A DNA stretch of 13,184 nt from the NCBI GenBank assembly GCA_017502425.1, contig JAFVVB010000157.1, positions 1 to 13,184 of the forward strand, in the 5' to 3' direction. The notes beneath the pieces are model-generated. The model ran no database searches, had not been told where the DNA came from, and was given only the letters and a program-made list of their open reading frames with translations. The translations under genes and the position numbers were made by a program. The stretch is from Ruminococcus sp. Lineage in GTDB: Bacteria; Bacillota; Clostridia; Oscillospirales; Acutalibacteraceae. Shown piece by piece: positions 4,537 to 11,877 of this stretch; position 1 is the first letter of the stretch, and every line of letters begins with the position of its first letter.

Positions 4537-7107
4537 ATGAAAACTACGCGTAATTCAGGCTTTTTAGTAACTGCTGTTTCTGTTACATTAGTGTTGTGTA
4601 TTTTTATGCTCACTGTATGTACTGCTTCTTTCAGCACGAGTGCCGCTGCTACTAATGTATTAAAATCCGTTTGCTCTCTTAATCTTCGCTCAAGCGCTAA
4701 AGCTGATGCTGAAATACTTACTGTTGTACCATCGGGCGCGTCAGTAACGCTACTTCAGAGTAACACAACAGCATGGGTTAAAGTTAAATATTCTACATAT
4801 ACAGGATACTGTTCAAGTGACCTTCTTCAGCCTGATTCCGACAGCGGAATTACGATGAAAGGCAAAACCACAGCTGATGTTAATTTACGAAGTGGTAAAG
4901 GCACTTCGTATTCAAGTCTTACAGTAGTACCTAATAATACAGCGGTTACAGTTAACAGCAATGCTGATGCTAGTTGGGCTAAAGTAACATACTCGGGTAA
5001 AACGGGATACATAAGAAAAGACTTTATACTTATTACTTTTACACTTGCTGTTGTTTCTACTACTAAAGCCCCTGTTAATTCGTATAAAGCTCCGGATTAT
5101 TCTAAAGCACCTCAGTGGTACTCGTATTCTCTAACTGATAAAATGCTCAATACCGATGCTCCTTCTTCTAATAAACTGATGCTTGATACCACTAAGCTTA
5201 ACCTTAAAGCAGGGGAAAAACATAATCTCATAGCATTTATGTCAGGTTCTAATCCTGTTATGGATAATATCGAGTTTAAATCATCTGATTCTAAGGTTGC
5301 CTCAGTTTCAGCTAAAGGCGTGGTTACAGCTTTAAAAGCAGGTAAAACTACCATAACTGCTATTGATGCTGTTTCGTTGTATACTGCTAAATGTGAAGTG
5401 TATGTAAGTGGTAATATTGAGCCTTCTGAGGAAACTCAACCTTCTACCGCTAAACCGACTCAACCGCAAACCCAGCCATCAACGGCTAAGCCTACCCAGC
5501 CGTCTACTTCTAAACCTACACAACCTTCAACTGCTCAGCCATCTACCGCTAAACCTACTGTGGCTGAAACTCTTTCTATTTCACATAAATCTGTTACTAT
5601 GTATCTAAACAACCACTTTGTACTTACTGCAACCAGTAACGCAACTGTCAAGTGGTATACATCTGATGAATCTATCGTAAAAGTATCTCAGAAAGGTCTT
5701 ATTGTAAGTAAAGGCGTAGGTACTGCTACGATTACAGCGAAAACATCTACTAAATCAGTAACCTGCAAAGTAACTGTAAAGAAACCTTCGGTTGACGTAA
5801 ATGTCTCCCATAGAGAGATGTTAACACTTGTAGCTGGTAAAACGTTTTTTGCAAGCTCATCGACTCCTTCAGTATCATGGAGTAGTAGTAATACTAAAGT
5901 AGCTACTGTTAAAAATGGCTTTATTTTAGGTGTTGCTCCGGGTAGGTCCATTATTACCGCATCAACTACCGGTGGTGCTAAAACTATTCTGATTGATGTT
6001 GTACAGGCGGATCCTATCAGATTTGCTTATTCATCACCTAACTGTGCTCCTAAAAACAGAAAGGTAAACTTTGTTGCTATAACCGATAAAACCCGTACAG
6101 CTGTACGATTTAATGTAACTATAAATGGTACCACTAAAACCATAGATGCCACATCAAAAACAGCTGAAGGTTCTACATATGTATGGAAAGGTAGTACTAC
6201 TTTCAGTGCTGCGGGAACATATAACGTAAAAGCGTATTCTAAAAAGGGTACAACGTGGTCTACATGCTCAGATGGTGCTACCACAGCTTTTGTTACTGCT
6301 TCTACTAATAAAACTACCACCGCTTGTGCTAATCGTAGAGCGAGTGACGAGATAATTAACCTTATAGCAAGCTACGAAGGATATATGTCTAGCGTATATT
6401 CTGATGCACTGACAGGCGACCCAACTCTTGGTTACGGTAAACTTGTTTACGTTGGACAGCAGTTTTATAACAGCCTAACTAAATCCGAAGCATATGCGTA
6501 TCTTGTGCAGACTGTTAATAACGATGGTTACTCATCTAAAGTAAACAGCTTTTTAGTAGGCAATGCCATTAAATTCAATCAACAGCAGTTTGATGCCTTA
6601 GTGTGCTTTGTTTATAATACAGGTACAGGCGTTTTATCAAACGATGATGATATCAGAAATGCATTACTTAATTGTAGCTCAGGTTCTTCATCATCTTCTA
6701 CTTCGTACTATATAAATGGTTCTGATGTTCGTATCAGAAAAGGGCCTGGTACTTCGTATGATATCATTGATGAGCTTAGTTATGGTACTACTATTACAAT
6801 AGTTGAGAAAACAAATTCATCGTGGTATCGTGTTAAGCTTTCTGACGGAACACTCGGATATGTATCTACTGACTATATTTCAAGTAGAACAACTGATGGT
6901 TCTCTTGATTTAAATTACGTGAAGAAACAGACGGTTATTAATAAATTCTGTCAGTATCATCACGCAGGAGGATGTATCTATGGTCTGCTTTACAGACGTG
7001 TAGATGAAATGGAAGTATTCTTCTACAACGATTACGATAGAAATTACGGTACATATAAATATAATATCAACTTTACATGTGCTAATAATTCTTCTTTCCA
7101 TACCTAA
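4537..7107 (+). CDS. Secreted GH24 lysozyme-like wall hydrolase with SH3b and Big_2 domains (856 aa)
   Basis: Predicted exported peptidoglycan hydrolase. Order: signal peptide (1-38, cut near SAAA/T); SH3b 40-98; SH3b 110-166; Big_2 214-290; Pro/Thr linker 300-342; Big_2 345-416; Big_2 419-490; an Ig-like domain 494-587; then the GH24 (T4-type lysozyme) catalytic domain from about 603. Catalytic candidates are E614, D623 and T630 (YEGYMSSVYSD...PTLGYGK), followed by FDALVCFVYNTGTG. A third SH3b (about 724-782), flanked by Ser/Thr-rich linkers, is inserted in the GH24 domain, whose C-terminal helices resume at 794 with FCQYHHAGGCIYGLLYRR (R820, R821). Start at 4537 is chosen over an ATG at 4510 because AAAGGAG sits nine bases upstream and the signal peptide begins there. 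SH3b and Big_2 domains suggest wall attachment. Growth or division autolysin versus competitor lysis cannot be decided; it is not in a phage context. Confidence 0.92.
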   Translation: MKTTRNSGFLVTAVSVTLVLCIFMLTVCTASFSTSAAATNVLKSVCSLNLRSSAKADAEILTVVPSGASVTLLQSNTTAWVKVKYSTYTGYCSSDLLQPDSDSGITMKGKTTADVNLRSGKGTSYSSLTVVPNNTAVTVNSNADASWAKVTYSGKTGYIRKDFILITFTLAVVSTTKAPVNSYKAPDYSKAPQWYSYSLTDKMLNTDAPSSNKLMLDTTKLNLKAGEKHNLIAFMSGSNPVMDNIEFKSSDSKVASVSAKGVVTALKAGKTTITAIDAVSLYTAKCEVYVSGNIEPSEETQPSTAKPTQPQTQPSTAKPTQPSTSKPTQPSTAQPSTAKPTVAETLSISHKSVTMYLNNHFVLTATSNATVKWYTSDESIVKVSQKGLIVSKGVGTATITAKTSTKSVTCKVTVKKPSVDVNVSHREMLTLVAGKTFFASSSTPSVSWSSSNTKVATVKNGFILGVAPGRSIITASTTGGAKTILIDVVQADPIRFAYSSPNCAPKNRKVNFVAITDKTRTAVRFNVTINGTTKTIDATSKTAEGSTYVWKGSTTFSAAGTYNVKAYSKKGTTWSTCSDGATTAFVTASTNKTTTACANRRASDEIINLIASYEGYMSSVYSDALTGDPTLGYGKLVYVGQQFYNSLTKSEAYAYLVQTVNNDGYSSKVNSFLVGNAIKFNQQQFDALVCFVYNTGTGVLSNDDDIRNALLNCSSGSSSSSTSYYINGSDVRIRKGPGTSYDIIDELSYGTTITIVEKTNSSWYRVKLSDGTLGYVSTDYISSRTTDGSLDLNYVKKQTVINKFCQYHHAGGCIYGLLYRRVDEMEVFFYNDYDRNYGTYKYNINFTCANNSSFHT
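5437..5559 (+). repeat. Degenerate coding repeat: Pro/Thr linker (QPSTAKPT units)
   Basis: Residues 301-341 of the wall hydrolase are built from QPSTAKPT-like units (QPSTAKPT three times, QPSTSKPT and QPSTAQ once each, one QPQT spacer). Codons differ between units (for example CCTTCTACC, CCATCAACG, CCGTCTACT), so the array is not a recent exact duplication. Such linkers commonly span the wall or are O-glycosylated; here it separates the N-terminal and central Big_2 domains. Confidence 0.85.
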
Positions 7108-7124
7108 TTTGAGATGGTGATTTT

Positions 7125-7928
7125 ATGAATAAAAAATTTGGTTTTATAGGTGTCGGAAATATGGCAACCGCCATTATTTCCGGTATGCTTTTAAACTCTT
7201 TTGTTGAGCCTGAAAATATTTACATTTGTGACCATGACAGTGCTAAATGCCTTGATTTTAAGAATCAGGGCGTTACTGTTTGTGATGATGCTGAAAGTGT
7301 TACTAAATCAAGTGATATTGTAGTTGTTGCTGTTAAACCTCAAAACTACGCTGAAGTGTTATCTGGTCTTAGTGATATAGATTGCTGTGATAAGATTTTT
7401 GTTTCTATTGCGGCTGGTATTTCTATTGACTTTGTACGTTCTAAGCTTAACCAGAATGTAAAAGTTGTCAGAGTTATGCCTAATACACCGCTTTTATTAT
7501 CTAAAGGCGCTACTGCTATTTGTCCTTCAGCTGATATGAGTAATGAAGAGGCAAAGCCTGTTAAAGATATGTTTTCTTTAAGTGGTGTTGTAGAGGAATT
7601 TACTGAAGACCATATGAACGAAATTATAGCCGTTAATGGCTCTAGTCCAGCGTTTTTCTATCTTTTCGCTAAAGCTATGGCTGATTATGCCGATGAGTGT
7701 TCAATTGATAGGGAAAAGGCAGTGAATCTGATTTGTGCTACCTTTGAAGGTGCAGCCGCTATGATAAAAAACAGTGGCGATGATATCGATACTCTGATTA
7801 AGAAGGTTTCATCACCTGGTGGCACTACTTTAGAAGCTCTTTCTTCTTTTTCGAATAACAATTTCGAAGATATCATTAAAGAGGCTATGAGAGCCTGTAC
7901 TAAGAGAGCTGATGAACTCAGTAAATAA
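7125..7928 (+). CDS. proC: Pyrroline-5-carboxylate reductase
   Basis: Catalyses NAD(P)H-dependent reduction of 1-pyrroline-5-carboxylate to L-proline, the last step of proline synthesis, in the cytoplasm. The 267-aa length is normal for the family. The N-terminal Rossmann motif FGFIGVGNMATAI (residues 5-17) binds the nucleotide. VVAVKPQ and VRVMPNTP (118-122) are family hallmarks. The C-terminal dimerisation domain carries NGSSPAFFY and the ProC signature SSPGGTTLEAL (P231, G232, G233, T234, T235). The start ATG has only a weak GGTGA five bases upstream, 17 bases after the stop of the wall hydrolase gene, so it is probably co-transcribed but may be translated modestly. No proA or proB lies nearby; the link to the wall hydrolase is positional only. 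Confidence 0.96.
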   Translation: MNKKFGFIGVGNMATAIISGMLLNSFVEPENIYICDHDSAKCLDFKNQGVTVCDDAESVTKSSDIVVVAVKPQNYAEVLSGLSDIDCCDKIFVSIAAGISIDFVRSKLNQNVKVVRVMPNTPLLLSKGATAICPSADMSNEEAKPVKDMFSLSGVVEEFTEDHMNEIIAVNGSSPAFFYLFAKAMADYADECSIDREKAVNLICATFEGAAAMIKNSGDDIDTLIKKVSSPGGTTLEALSSFSNNNFEDIIKEAMRACTKRADELSK

Positions 7929-7987
7929 TTTTAGGTAGAATATATTGAACAAGCCTTGCATAATATCAAGTAAAGCGGAGGGATATT

Positions 7988-8668
7988 ATGAAAGGTATTG
8001 TTTTTTCTATGAAAAATCATAAGAAAATATTTGGTTTTACAAAGCAACCTAAGAGGATTACAGCGTTTTCTTTTAAACGTTTCTGGACTTATTATTCGGT
8101 GCAGGTTTTCTTTGCTTTGTGCTTTTTTGTTGGCATTGTATTTGGTTCACGCTTTATATCAATCGCATCTGCTGATTTTTTAAAGAAAATTGATTTTTTG
8201 TTTTTAACTAATCTTCAATCACGTCTGGAGCTTAGTGCGTTTGAGATTTTTTCGGCGTCTTTTGCTTCTGACTTTATTTTCATATTACTTGCTTTTTTAT
8301 CAGGATTATCAGCCTGGGGGATATTCTCCCTTTCTTTTCTTTGTGCTTTCAAAGGAATCGGTGTGGGCATTTCTTCAATGTATTTATACTCTCAGTATTC
8401 AATAACAGGTATCGGATTTTACATACTCGTTGTTCTTCCTGGTACGGTATTGTTTTTCTTTGCTTTTATTTGTGCGCTAAGAGAAGCCTTTACTCAGTCT
8501 TTAGCGCTGTTTCGTATTTTGTTTTCATCAGAAACTAACCTTTCGATGTCCAGATATACGAAGACATATTTATTCAGAAATGGTGTTGTAGTTGTTTTTA
8601 CGATGTTTTCTTCTGTTATAAATATGATATTATGGGTGCTTTTTGCAAATATGTTTAATTTTAAATGA
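7988..8668 (+). CDS. SpoIIM-family integral membrane protein (226 aa)
   Basis: Resembles the stage II sporulation protein M family. In Bacillus SpoIIM works with SpoIID and SpoIIP in septal peptidoglycan thinning during engulfment, but many family members lie outside that role. A basic cytoplasmic N-terminus (about 35 residues) precedes a helix FFALCFFVGIVFGSRF. The SpoIIM-like core follows: LLAFLSGLSAWGIFSLSFLCAFKGIGVGI, then GIGFYILVVLPGTVLFFFAFICALREAF, with a last helix near the C-terminus; five to six membrane segments in all. SD GGAGGG (7977-7982) is five bases before the ATG. The stop TGA overlaps the GAGG of the next gene, so the two are coupled. Family assignment rests on pattern memory; a sporulation role is not shown. 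Confidence 0.72.
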   Translation: MKGIVFSMKNHKKIFGFTKQPKRITAFSFKRFWTYYSVQVFFALCFFVGIVFGSRFISIASADFLKKIDFLFLTNLQSRLELSAFEIFSASFASDFIFILLAFLSGLSAWGIFSLSFLCAFKGIGVGISSMYLYSQYSITGIGFYILVVLPGTVLFFFAFICALREAFTQSLALFRILFSSETNLSMSRYTKTYLFRNGVVVVFTMFSSVINMILWVLFANMFNFK

Positions 8669-8677
8669 GGTTTACTA

Positions 8678-9643
8678 ATGGAACAGACTAGAAAACGTAT
8701 GAAGTTCGAAATATTATTAGAAAGACTATTTTCTAATTTTCATAGAGTGCTTTTTACTAATTTACTATTTTTTATACCACTTGCAGTTGCAGTTGGGATT
8801 TACTTATTATCGGGACTTTTTATTACTAATCAGGTTATTAGTACAGTAGTTTCGCTTTGTTTATCCGTACTTGTTTTTCCTTTTTATTCCGGTGTGGTTC
8901 TTGTGTGTAGAAACATCGCAAGAGGTGATAAGGACGTCTTGGTTTTCTCTACTTTCTTAAAGGGAGTGAAAGAGAATTTCCAGCGATTCTTTGCTTACGG
9001 TATATTGTTAGCTTTTGTTGCGGTTTTCAGCTATTTTTCTATATCTGTTTATTCTAAGCTTCTTTCGTCTTCTTGGTATTTTTATGTGCTGTTGTTTGTT
9101 TGTATATTAATTGCACTTGAGATTCTATTTATCTTTTTCAGTGCACCTATTATGACTGTTACTTTTGATTTATCATTCAAGCATGTTATGAAAAACAGCT
9201 TTTTAATGTCTTTCGGTGAGATTAAGAACAACTTTTTTGCACTTTTTGCGCTGATTGTTGTTATTGCTATATGTTTTACTGTCGTTGCATTTTGCACTAA
9301 TGTTTATCTTCTGATTATAATGACAGCTTTACTGCTTGCTTTGATTTTACCTGCATCATGTCAGTTTGTAGTCAGCTTTTTCGTTTACGACGATATGTAT
9401 GCTACCATAGCTAAACGTGAAGAAAAGTCTGAGAAAATCGATCAGGCTATTATTGATGCAAAAAACAGAGCAAAGCGTGTGAACGAGAATACGGAAGACT
9501 ATTCTGACGTTGATATTTCTACGCTCAAAGATACCGATGAATATATATTTTATAACGGCAAAATGATGAAGCAAAGCGTTTTGTTAAGACTTGCAAAAGA
9601 GCAAAGAGAAAGCACAAACACTCAAACTGAAAAGGAAAAATAA
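8678..9643 (+). CDS. YesL/DUF624-like polytopic membrane protein (321 aa)
   Basis: About six predicted helices (roughly residues 23-50, 53-78, 105-127, 132-157, 186-208, 211-235) are followed by a charged cytoplasmic tail of some 80 residues. Helix pattern and the loop VLVCRNIARGDKDVLVFSTFLKGVKENFQRFF after the second helix resemble the YesL/DUF624 family, whose function is unclear. The tail contains a possible coiled coil (EEKSEKIDQAIIDAKNRAKRVNEN) and DEYIFYNGKMMKQSVLLRLAKEQ. ATG at 8678 follows GAGG, which overlaps the TGA of the SpoIIM-family gene. The next gene begins two bases after its TAA. Tight spacing suggests the three proteins are made together; a shared envelope function is inference. 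Confidence 0.7.
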   Translation: MEQTRKRMKFEILLERLFSNFHRVLFTNLLFFIPLAVAVGIYLLSGLFITNQVISTVVSLCLSVLVFPFYSGVVLVCRNIARGDKDVLVFSTFLKGVKENFQRFFAYGILLAFVAVFSYFSISVYSKLLSSSWYFYVLLFVCILIALEILFIFFSAPIMTVTFDLSFKHVMKNSFLMSFGEIKNNFFALFALIVVIAICFTVVAFCTNVYLLIIMTALLLALILPASCQFVVSFFVYDDMYATIAKREEKSEKIDQAIIDAKNRAKRVNENTEDYSDVDISTLKDTDEYIFYNGKMMKQSVLLRLAKEQRESTNTQTEKEK

Positions 9644-9645
9644 TT

Positions 9646-10242
9646 ATGGCTAAAAGAGTTACTATTTCTATTTTATCTGTTTTTATTGTACTAGGTGCTT
9701 CGGCGCTTCTGTTTTTTAATTTGCGTGGCGATAATGATACTGCCACTGTGATGAATGTATCTCCTGATCTGTCAGATAGCGAAACTGTTTGTGAGATTAT
9801 CATTGATACACCATCAGAAACTGAAGAAAGCACGTCTGATGATATTAGTATCACTGAAGAATCTGTATCCGGCAGTACAGATTATGTACCATCAGATAAA
9901 AATTTAGGTGATAATACTAATGATATTACCACAACTAAATTTTCTATCGATCGTATTGTAGACCATACTATCAACGAAGTTGTACAGCCTCGTGTTGTGT
10001 TTGGTTCAGGTTACGTGTCAACTGATAACTACATCAAATTCGATAGCAACGGTAATTTTGAAATGTATCTTAGCGGATATAATAACAATGTTACTTCGGG
10101 CAAGTATACTGAATATTATGATACTATCTATGTTGAATACACTGACGGCACTGCTGCTGAATACATAGTGGAGTATGATTCTAGCGGTACTATCGGTTAT
10201 ATTGTTGTCAATTACGGTGATTACGATATTTATTTTTCATAA
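9646..10242 (+). CDS. Membrane-anchored or secreted protein with C-terminal beta-rich domain (198 aa)
   Basis: Not recognised by name. A basic N-terminus and one hydrophobic segment (residues 5-24) form a signal anchor or signal peptide; there is no lipobox cysteine. Residues 28-100 are acidic and rich in Ser, Thr, Glu and Asp, a typical disordered extracellular linker. The C-terminal 95 residues are predicted beta strands with repeated Tyr and Gly (YIKFDSNGNFEMYLSGYN, SGKYTEYYDTIYVEYTDG, GDYDIYF), resembling small lipocalin- or NlpE-like beta barrels of Ruminococcus surface proteins; this comparison is loose. SD AAAGGA (9631-9636) lies inside the preceding gene. It is the last gene of the forward run and its TAA overlaps the terminator palindrome. 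Confidence 0.85.
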   Translation: MAKRVTISILSVFIVLGASALLFFNLRGDNDTATVMNVSPDLSDSETVCEIIIDTPSETEESTSDDISITEESVSGSTDYVPSDKNLGDNTNDITTTKFSIDRIVDHTINEVVQPRVVFGSGYVSTDNYIKFDSNGNFEMYLSGYNNNVTSGKYTEYYDTIYVEYTDGTAAEYIVEYDSSGTIGYIVVNYGDYDIYFS

Positions 10243-10274
10243 AAAAACAGCACTCTTTTGAGTGCTGTTTTTTT
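10241..10274. terminator. Palindromic bidirectional terminator
   Basis: A perfect 15-bp inverted repeat (10241-10255 with 10260-10274) around a TTTT loop. Seven A on one side and seven T on the other make it a U-tailed hairpin on both strands. The stop codons of the two convergent genes (10240-10242 forward, 10273-10275 reverse) overlap its two ends, so it serves both. Confidence 0.95.
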
Positions 10275-10509
10275 ATTCTTTTTCGTTATTGATGAACCAC
10301 CTGTTTTCTTCCAGAAAAAGATACTTTTCTATTTGTTTTATTCTGCACGTATATCGTATTCCCGCACCGCCTGCTTTAAGCGATGCAGCATACCTGACGT
10401 CGGTGATTCTGTCTATATCGAAAACTCTGCCATCATCCCAGTTGATAGTGAGTGGAAGAATATTTCCGTCGGGATCAAATTTTGCAGTAACAGACACATA
10501 TTGCTTCAT
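10273..10509 (-). CDS. Small protein encoded directly after dinB (78 aa)
   Basis: Compact basic protein, MKQYVSVTAKFDPDGNILPL... with WDDGRVFDIDRITDV, RYAASLKAGGAGIRYTCRI and YLFLEENRWFI. It is predicted to be a small beta-barrel-like fold with no membrane segment. From memory, similar short proteins accompany Y-family polymerase genes in Clostridia, but no function is known to me. The in-frame ATG at 10590 is rejected because it lies inside dinB. The ATG at 10509 has a strong GGAGG (10520-10516) six bases upstream, sited just after the dinB stop, 13 bases away. The pair is therefore co-transcribed under the SOS promoter, and a DNA-damage or polymerase accessory role is a reasonable inference. 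Confidence 0.87.
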   Translation of the reverse strand: MKQYVSVTAKFDPDGNILPLTINWDDGRVFDIDRITDVRYAASLKAGGAGIRYTCRIKQIEKYLFLEENRWFINNEKE

Positions 10510-10522
10510 TTTATGCCTCCTG

Positions 10523-11761
10523 TCAGAAATACGAAACAGGGTGGACGGTGTGTTCTTCTTTAGGGCTGAATCCTGATAGATTTCTATCAAACATCAGCTT
10601 GGCAGGTCTTACCGATTTGCTTCCGAAACGATTTTTTATTTTATCGAGTGTTGAATCTAACTGCTCCAGACGCATAATATTCGTTTCATCTTCAAAAAGT
10701 GATGTCTGATGAGAGATGGAATCAGGTACAAAATCACTCACACTTATTCCTAAACTTCTGATATTTTTATCAAAATCATAGTTTTCTTTAAAAAGTCTTA
10801 AACATATTTTTAGTATATCATTAGTCAGATTAGTCGCACGTTCGCATTTTGTTTGTCTTGTTATAGTGAAAAGCTCGGTGTTTCTGATACTTATACATAC
10901 GTTTTTTGCTTTGAAACCCTGTTCTCTCATTCTTCTGCATACACTGTCACTAAGAACCATGAATATAATTTTGGCATCTTCGAAATTCTGTAAATCCCTG
11001 ACAGCTGTGGTAGAATTTCCGATGGATTTAACAGCTGAGACCTCGTCGGATTTCATAACAGGGGAGAAGTCAAGCCCGTTTGAGAAGCTGTGCAGTATAT
11101 CAGCCCATTTGCCAAAATTTTTCCTGAGTAGTTCAAGCGGGAAGGTTGCTAAATCTCCGATAGTAAAAACTCCCAGCTGATTAAGTCTTTTCTGAGTAGC
11201 TCTACCGACATAAAGCAAATCTTCTGCTTTTAATTTCCACACCAAGTCTTTATAGTTTTCTTTAGTGATAACGGTAACAGCGTCAGGCTTTTTATAATCA
11301 CTACCCAGTTTAGCGAATATTTTGTTAAAACTGACTCCTATACTTACGGTTATGCCTAATTCGTGTTTTATTCTATGTCTTATTTCTTCTGCTATTTCTT
11401 TTCCACTACCACATAAAAGTGTACTCCCCGTAACATCTAGCCATGCTTCATCAAGGCCGAATGGTTCGATATTATCGGTATAGTCGGAGTAAATTTCTCT
11501 GCAAAGCTTAGAAAATCTGACGTATCTGTCGTAATGAGCCTGAGCAGTAACTAGCTCAGGACATTTTTGTTGAGCCTGCCATATAGGCTCTCCTGTTTTT
11601 ATATTAAATTTTTTAGCTATTTCATTTTTTGCCAGAATGATACCGTGACGTTTATCGGCGTCTCCGCATACAGCTATCGGTTTATCCCTGAATTCAGGAT
11701 TATAAAGACATTCGACACTAGCAAAAAAACCGTTACAATCGCTGTGTAAAATAGTTCGCAT
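10523..11761 (-). CDS. dinB: DNA polymerase IV, Y-family translesion polymerase (412 aa)
   Basis: Error-prone polymerase that extends primers across damaged template. The N-terminal HSDCNGFFASVE holds catalytic D8 and steric-gate F13, and the second metal motif is FGLDEAWLDV with D104 and E105; E. coli DinB uses D8, D103 and E104. SIGVSFNKIFAKLGSDYKKPDAVTVI is the typical palm/thumb junction, followed by a helix-hairpin-helix thumb (LYVGRATQKRLNQLGVFTIGDLA) and the little-finger domain. QTSLF (352-356) near the C-terminus fits a beta-clamp binding motif. The DCNxFxASVE variant (N at position 10 where E. coli has D) is common in Firmicutes. Start is ATG 11761 with AGGTG six bases upstream; a GTG three codons earlier lacks a proper SD. 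The promoter upstream carries a LexA box. Confidence 0.95.
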   Translation of the reverse strand: MRTILHSDCNGFFASVECLYNPEFRDKPIAVCGDADKRHGIILAKNEIAKKFNIKTGEPIWQAQQKCPELVTAQAHYDRYVRFSKLCREIYSDYTDNIEPFGLDEAWLDVTGSTLLCGSGKEIAEEIRHRIKHELGITVSIGVSFNKIFAKLGSDYKKPDAVTVITKENYKDLVWKLKAEDLLYVGRATQKRLNQLGVFTIGDLATFPLELLRKNFGKWADILHSFSNGLDFSPVMKSDEVSAVKSIGNSTTAVRDLQNFEDAKIIFMVLSDSVCRRMREQGFKAKNVCISIRNTELFTITRQTKCERATNLTNDILKICLRLFKENYDFDKNIRSLGISVSDFVPDSISHQTSLFEDETNIMRLEQLDSTLDKIKNRFGSKSVRPAKLMFDRNLSGFSPKEEHTVHPVSYF

Positions 11762-11800
11762 TTTTAACACCTGTTATTATACTTAATACTTTCTATATTA

Positions 11801-11829
11801 ATTATAGAACAGATGTTCGAATAAGTCAA
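11801..11829 (-). promoter_or_regulatory. Sigma-A promoter of the dinB operon
   Basis: Read on the reverse strand, -35 TTGACT (11829-11824) and -10 TATAAT (11806-11801) are 17 bases apart, close to consensus. Transcription would start near 11794, giving a leader of about 33 nt before ATG 11761. The spacer is almost filled by the LexA box. Confidence 0.9.
11806..11819 (-). promoter_or_regulatory. LexA (SOS) box within the dinB promoter
   Basis: CGAACATCTGTTCT on the reverse strand fits the Gram-positive LexA consensus CGAAC-N4-GTTCG, differing only at the last base; the GAAC-N4-GTTC core is perfect. It lies between and abuts the -35 and -10 elements, so bound LexA would block RNA polymerase. 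This predicts SOS induction of dinB and the 78-aa partner. Confidence 0.92.
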
Positions 11830-11832
11830 TAT

Positions 11833-11864
11833 AAAAATAGCGGACCCAGAAAACGAGTCCGCTA
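11833..11864 (-). terminator. Intrinsic terminator of the phosphohexomutase gene
   Basis: An 8-bp stem (GTCCGCTA 11857-11864 with TAGCGGAC 11838-11845 on the plus strand), an 11-base loop, then TTTTT on the reverse strand (11837-11833). It follows the reverse-strand gene stop by 13 bases and ends three bases before the dinB -35, insulating the two units. Confidence 0.85.
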
Positions 11865-11877
11865 AAATATGTGATAA

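Noticed and set aside
5688..6320. Reverse-strand open frames opposite the wall hydrolase
   Set aside because: They are antisense shadows of Thr/Val/Ser-rich Big_2 coding sequence, with no SD, no domain pattern, and a strong gene on the other strand.
7929..7987. Possible internal promoter before the SpoIIM-family gene (TTGAAC, TAATAT)
   Set aside because: The two hexamers are only about 10 bases apart, and no other well-spaced pair is visible in this 59-base gap, so read-through from upstream is assumed.
10258..10576. Forward open frames of about 100 codons after the terminator
   Set aside because: They run antisense to the 78-aa gene and the end of dinB, begin inside the terminator stem, and encode no recognisable pattern.
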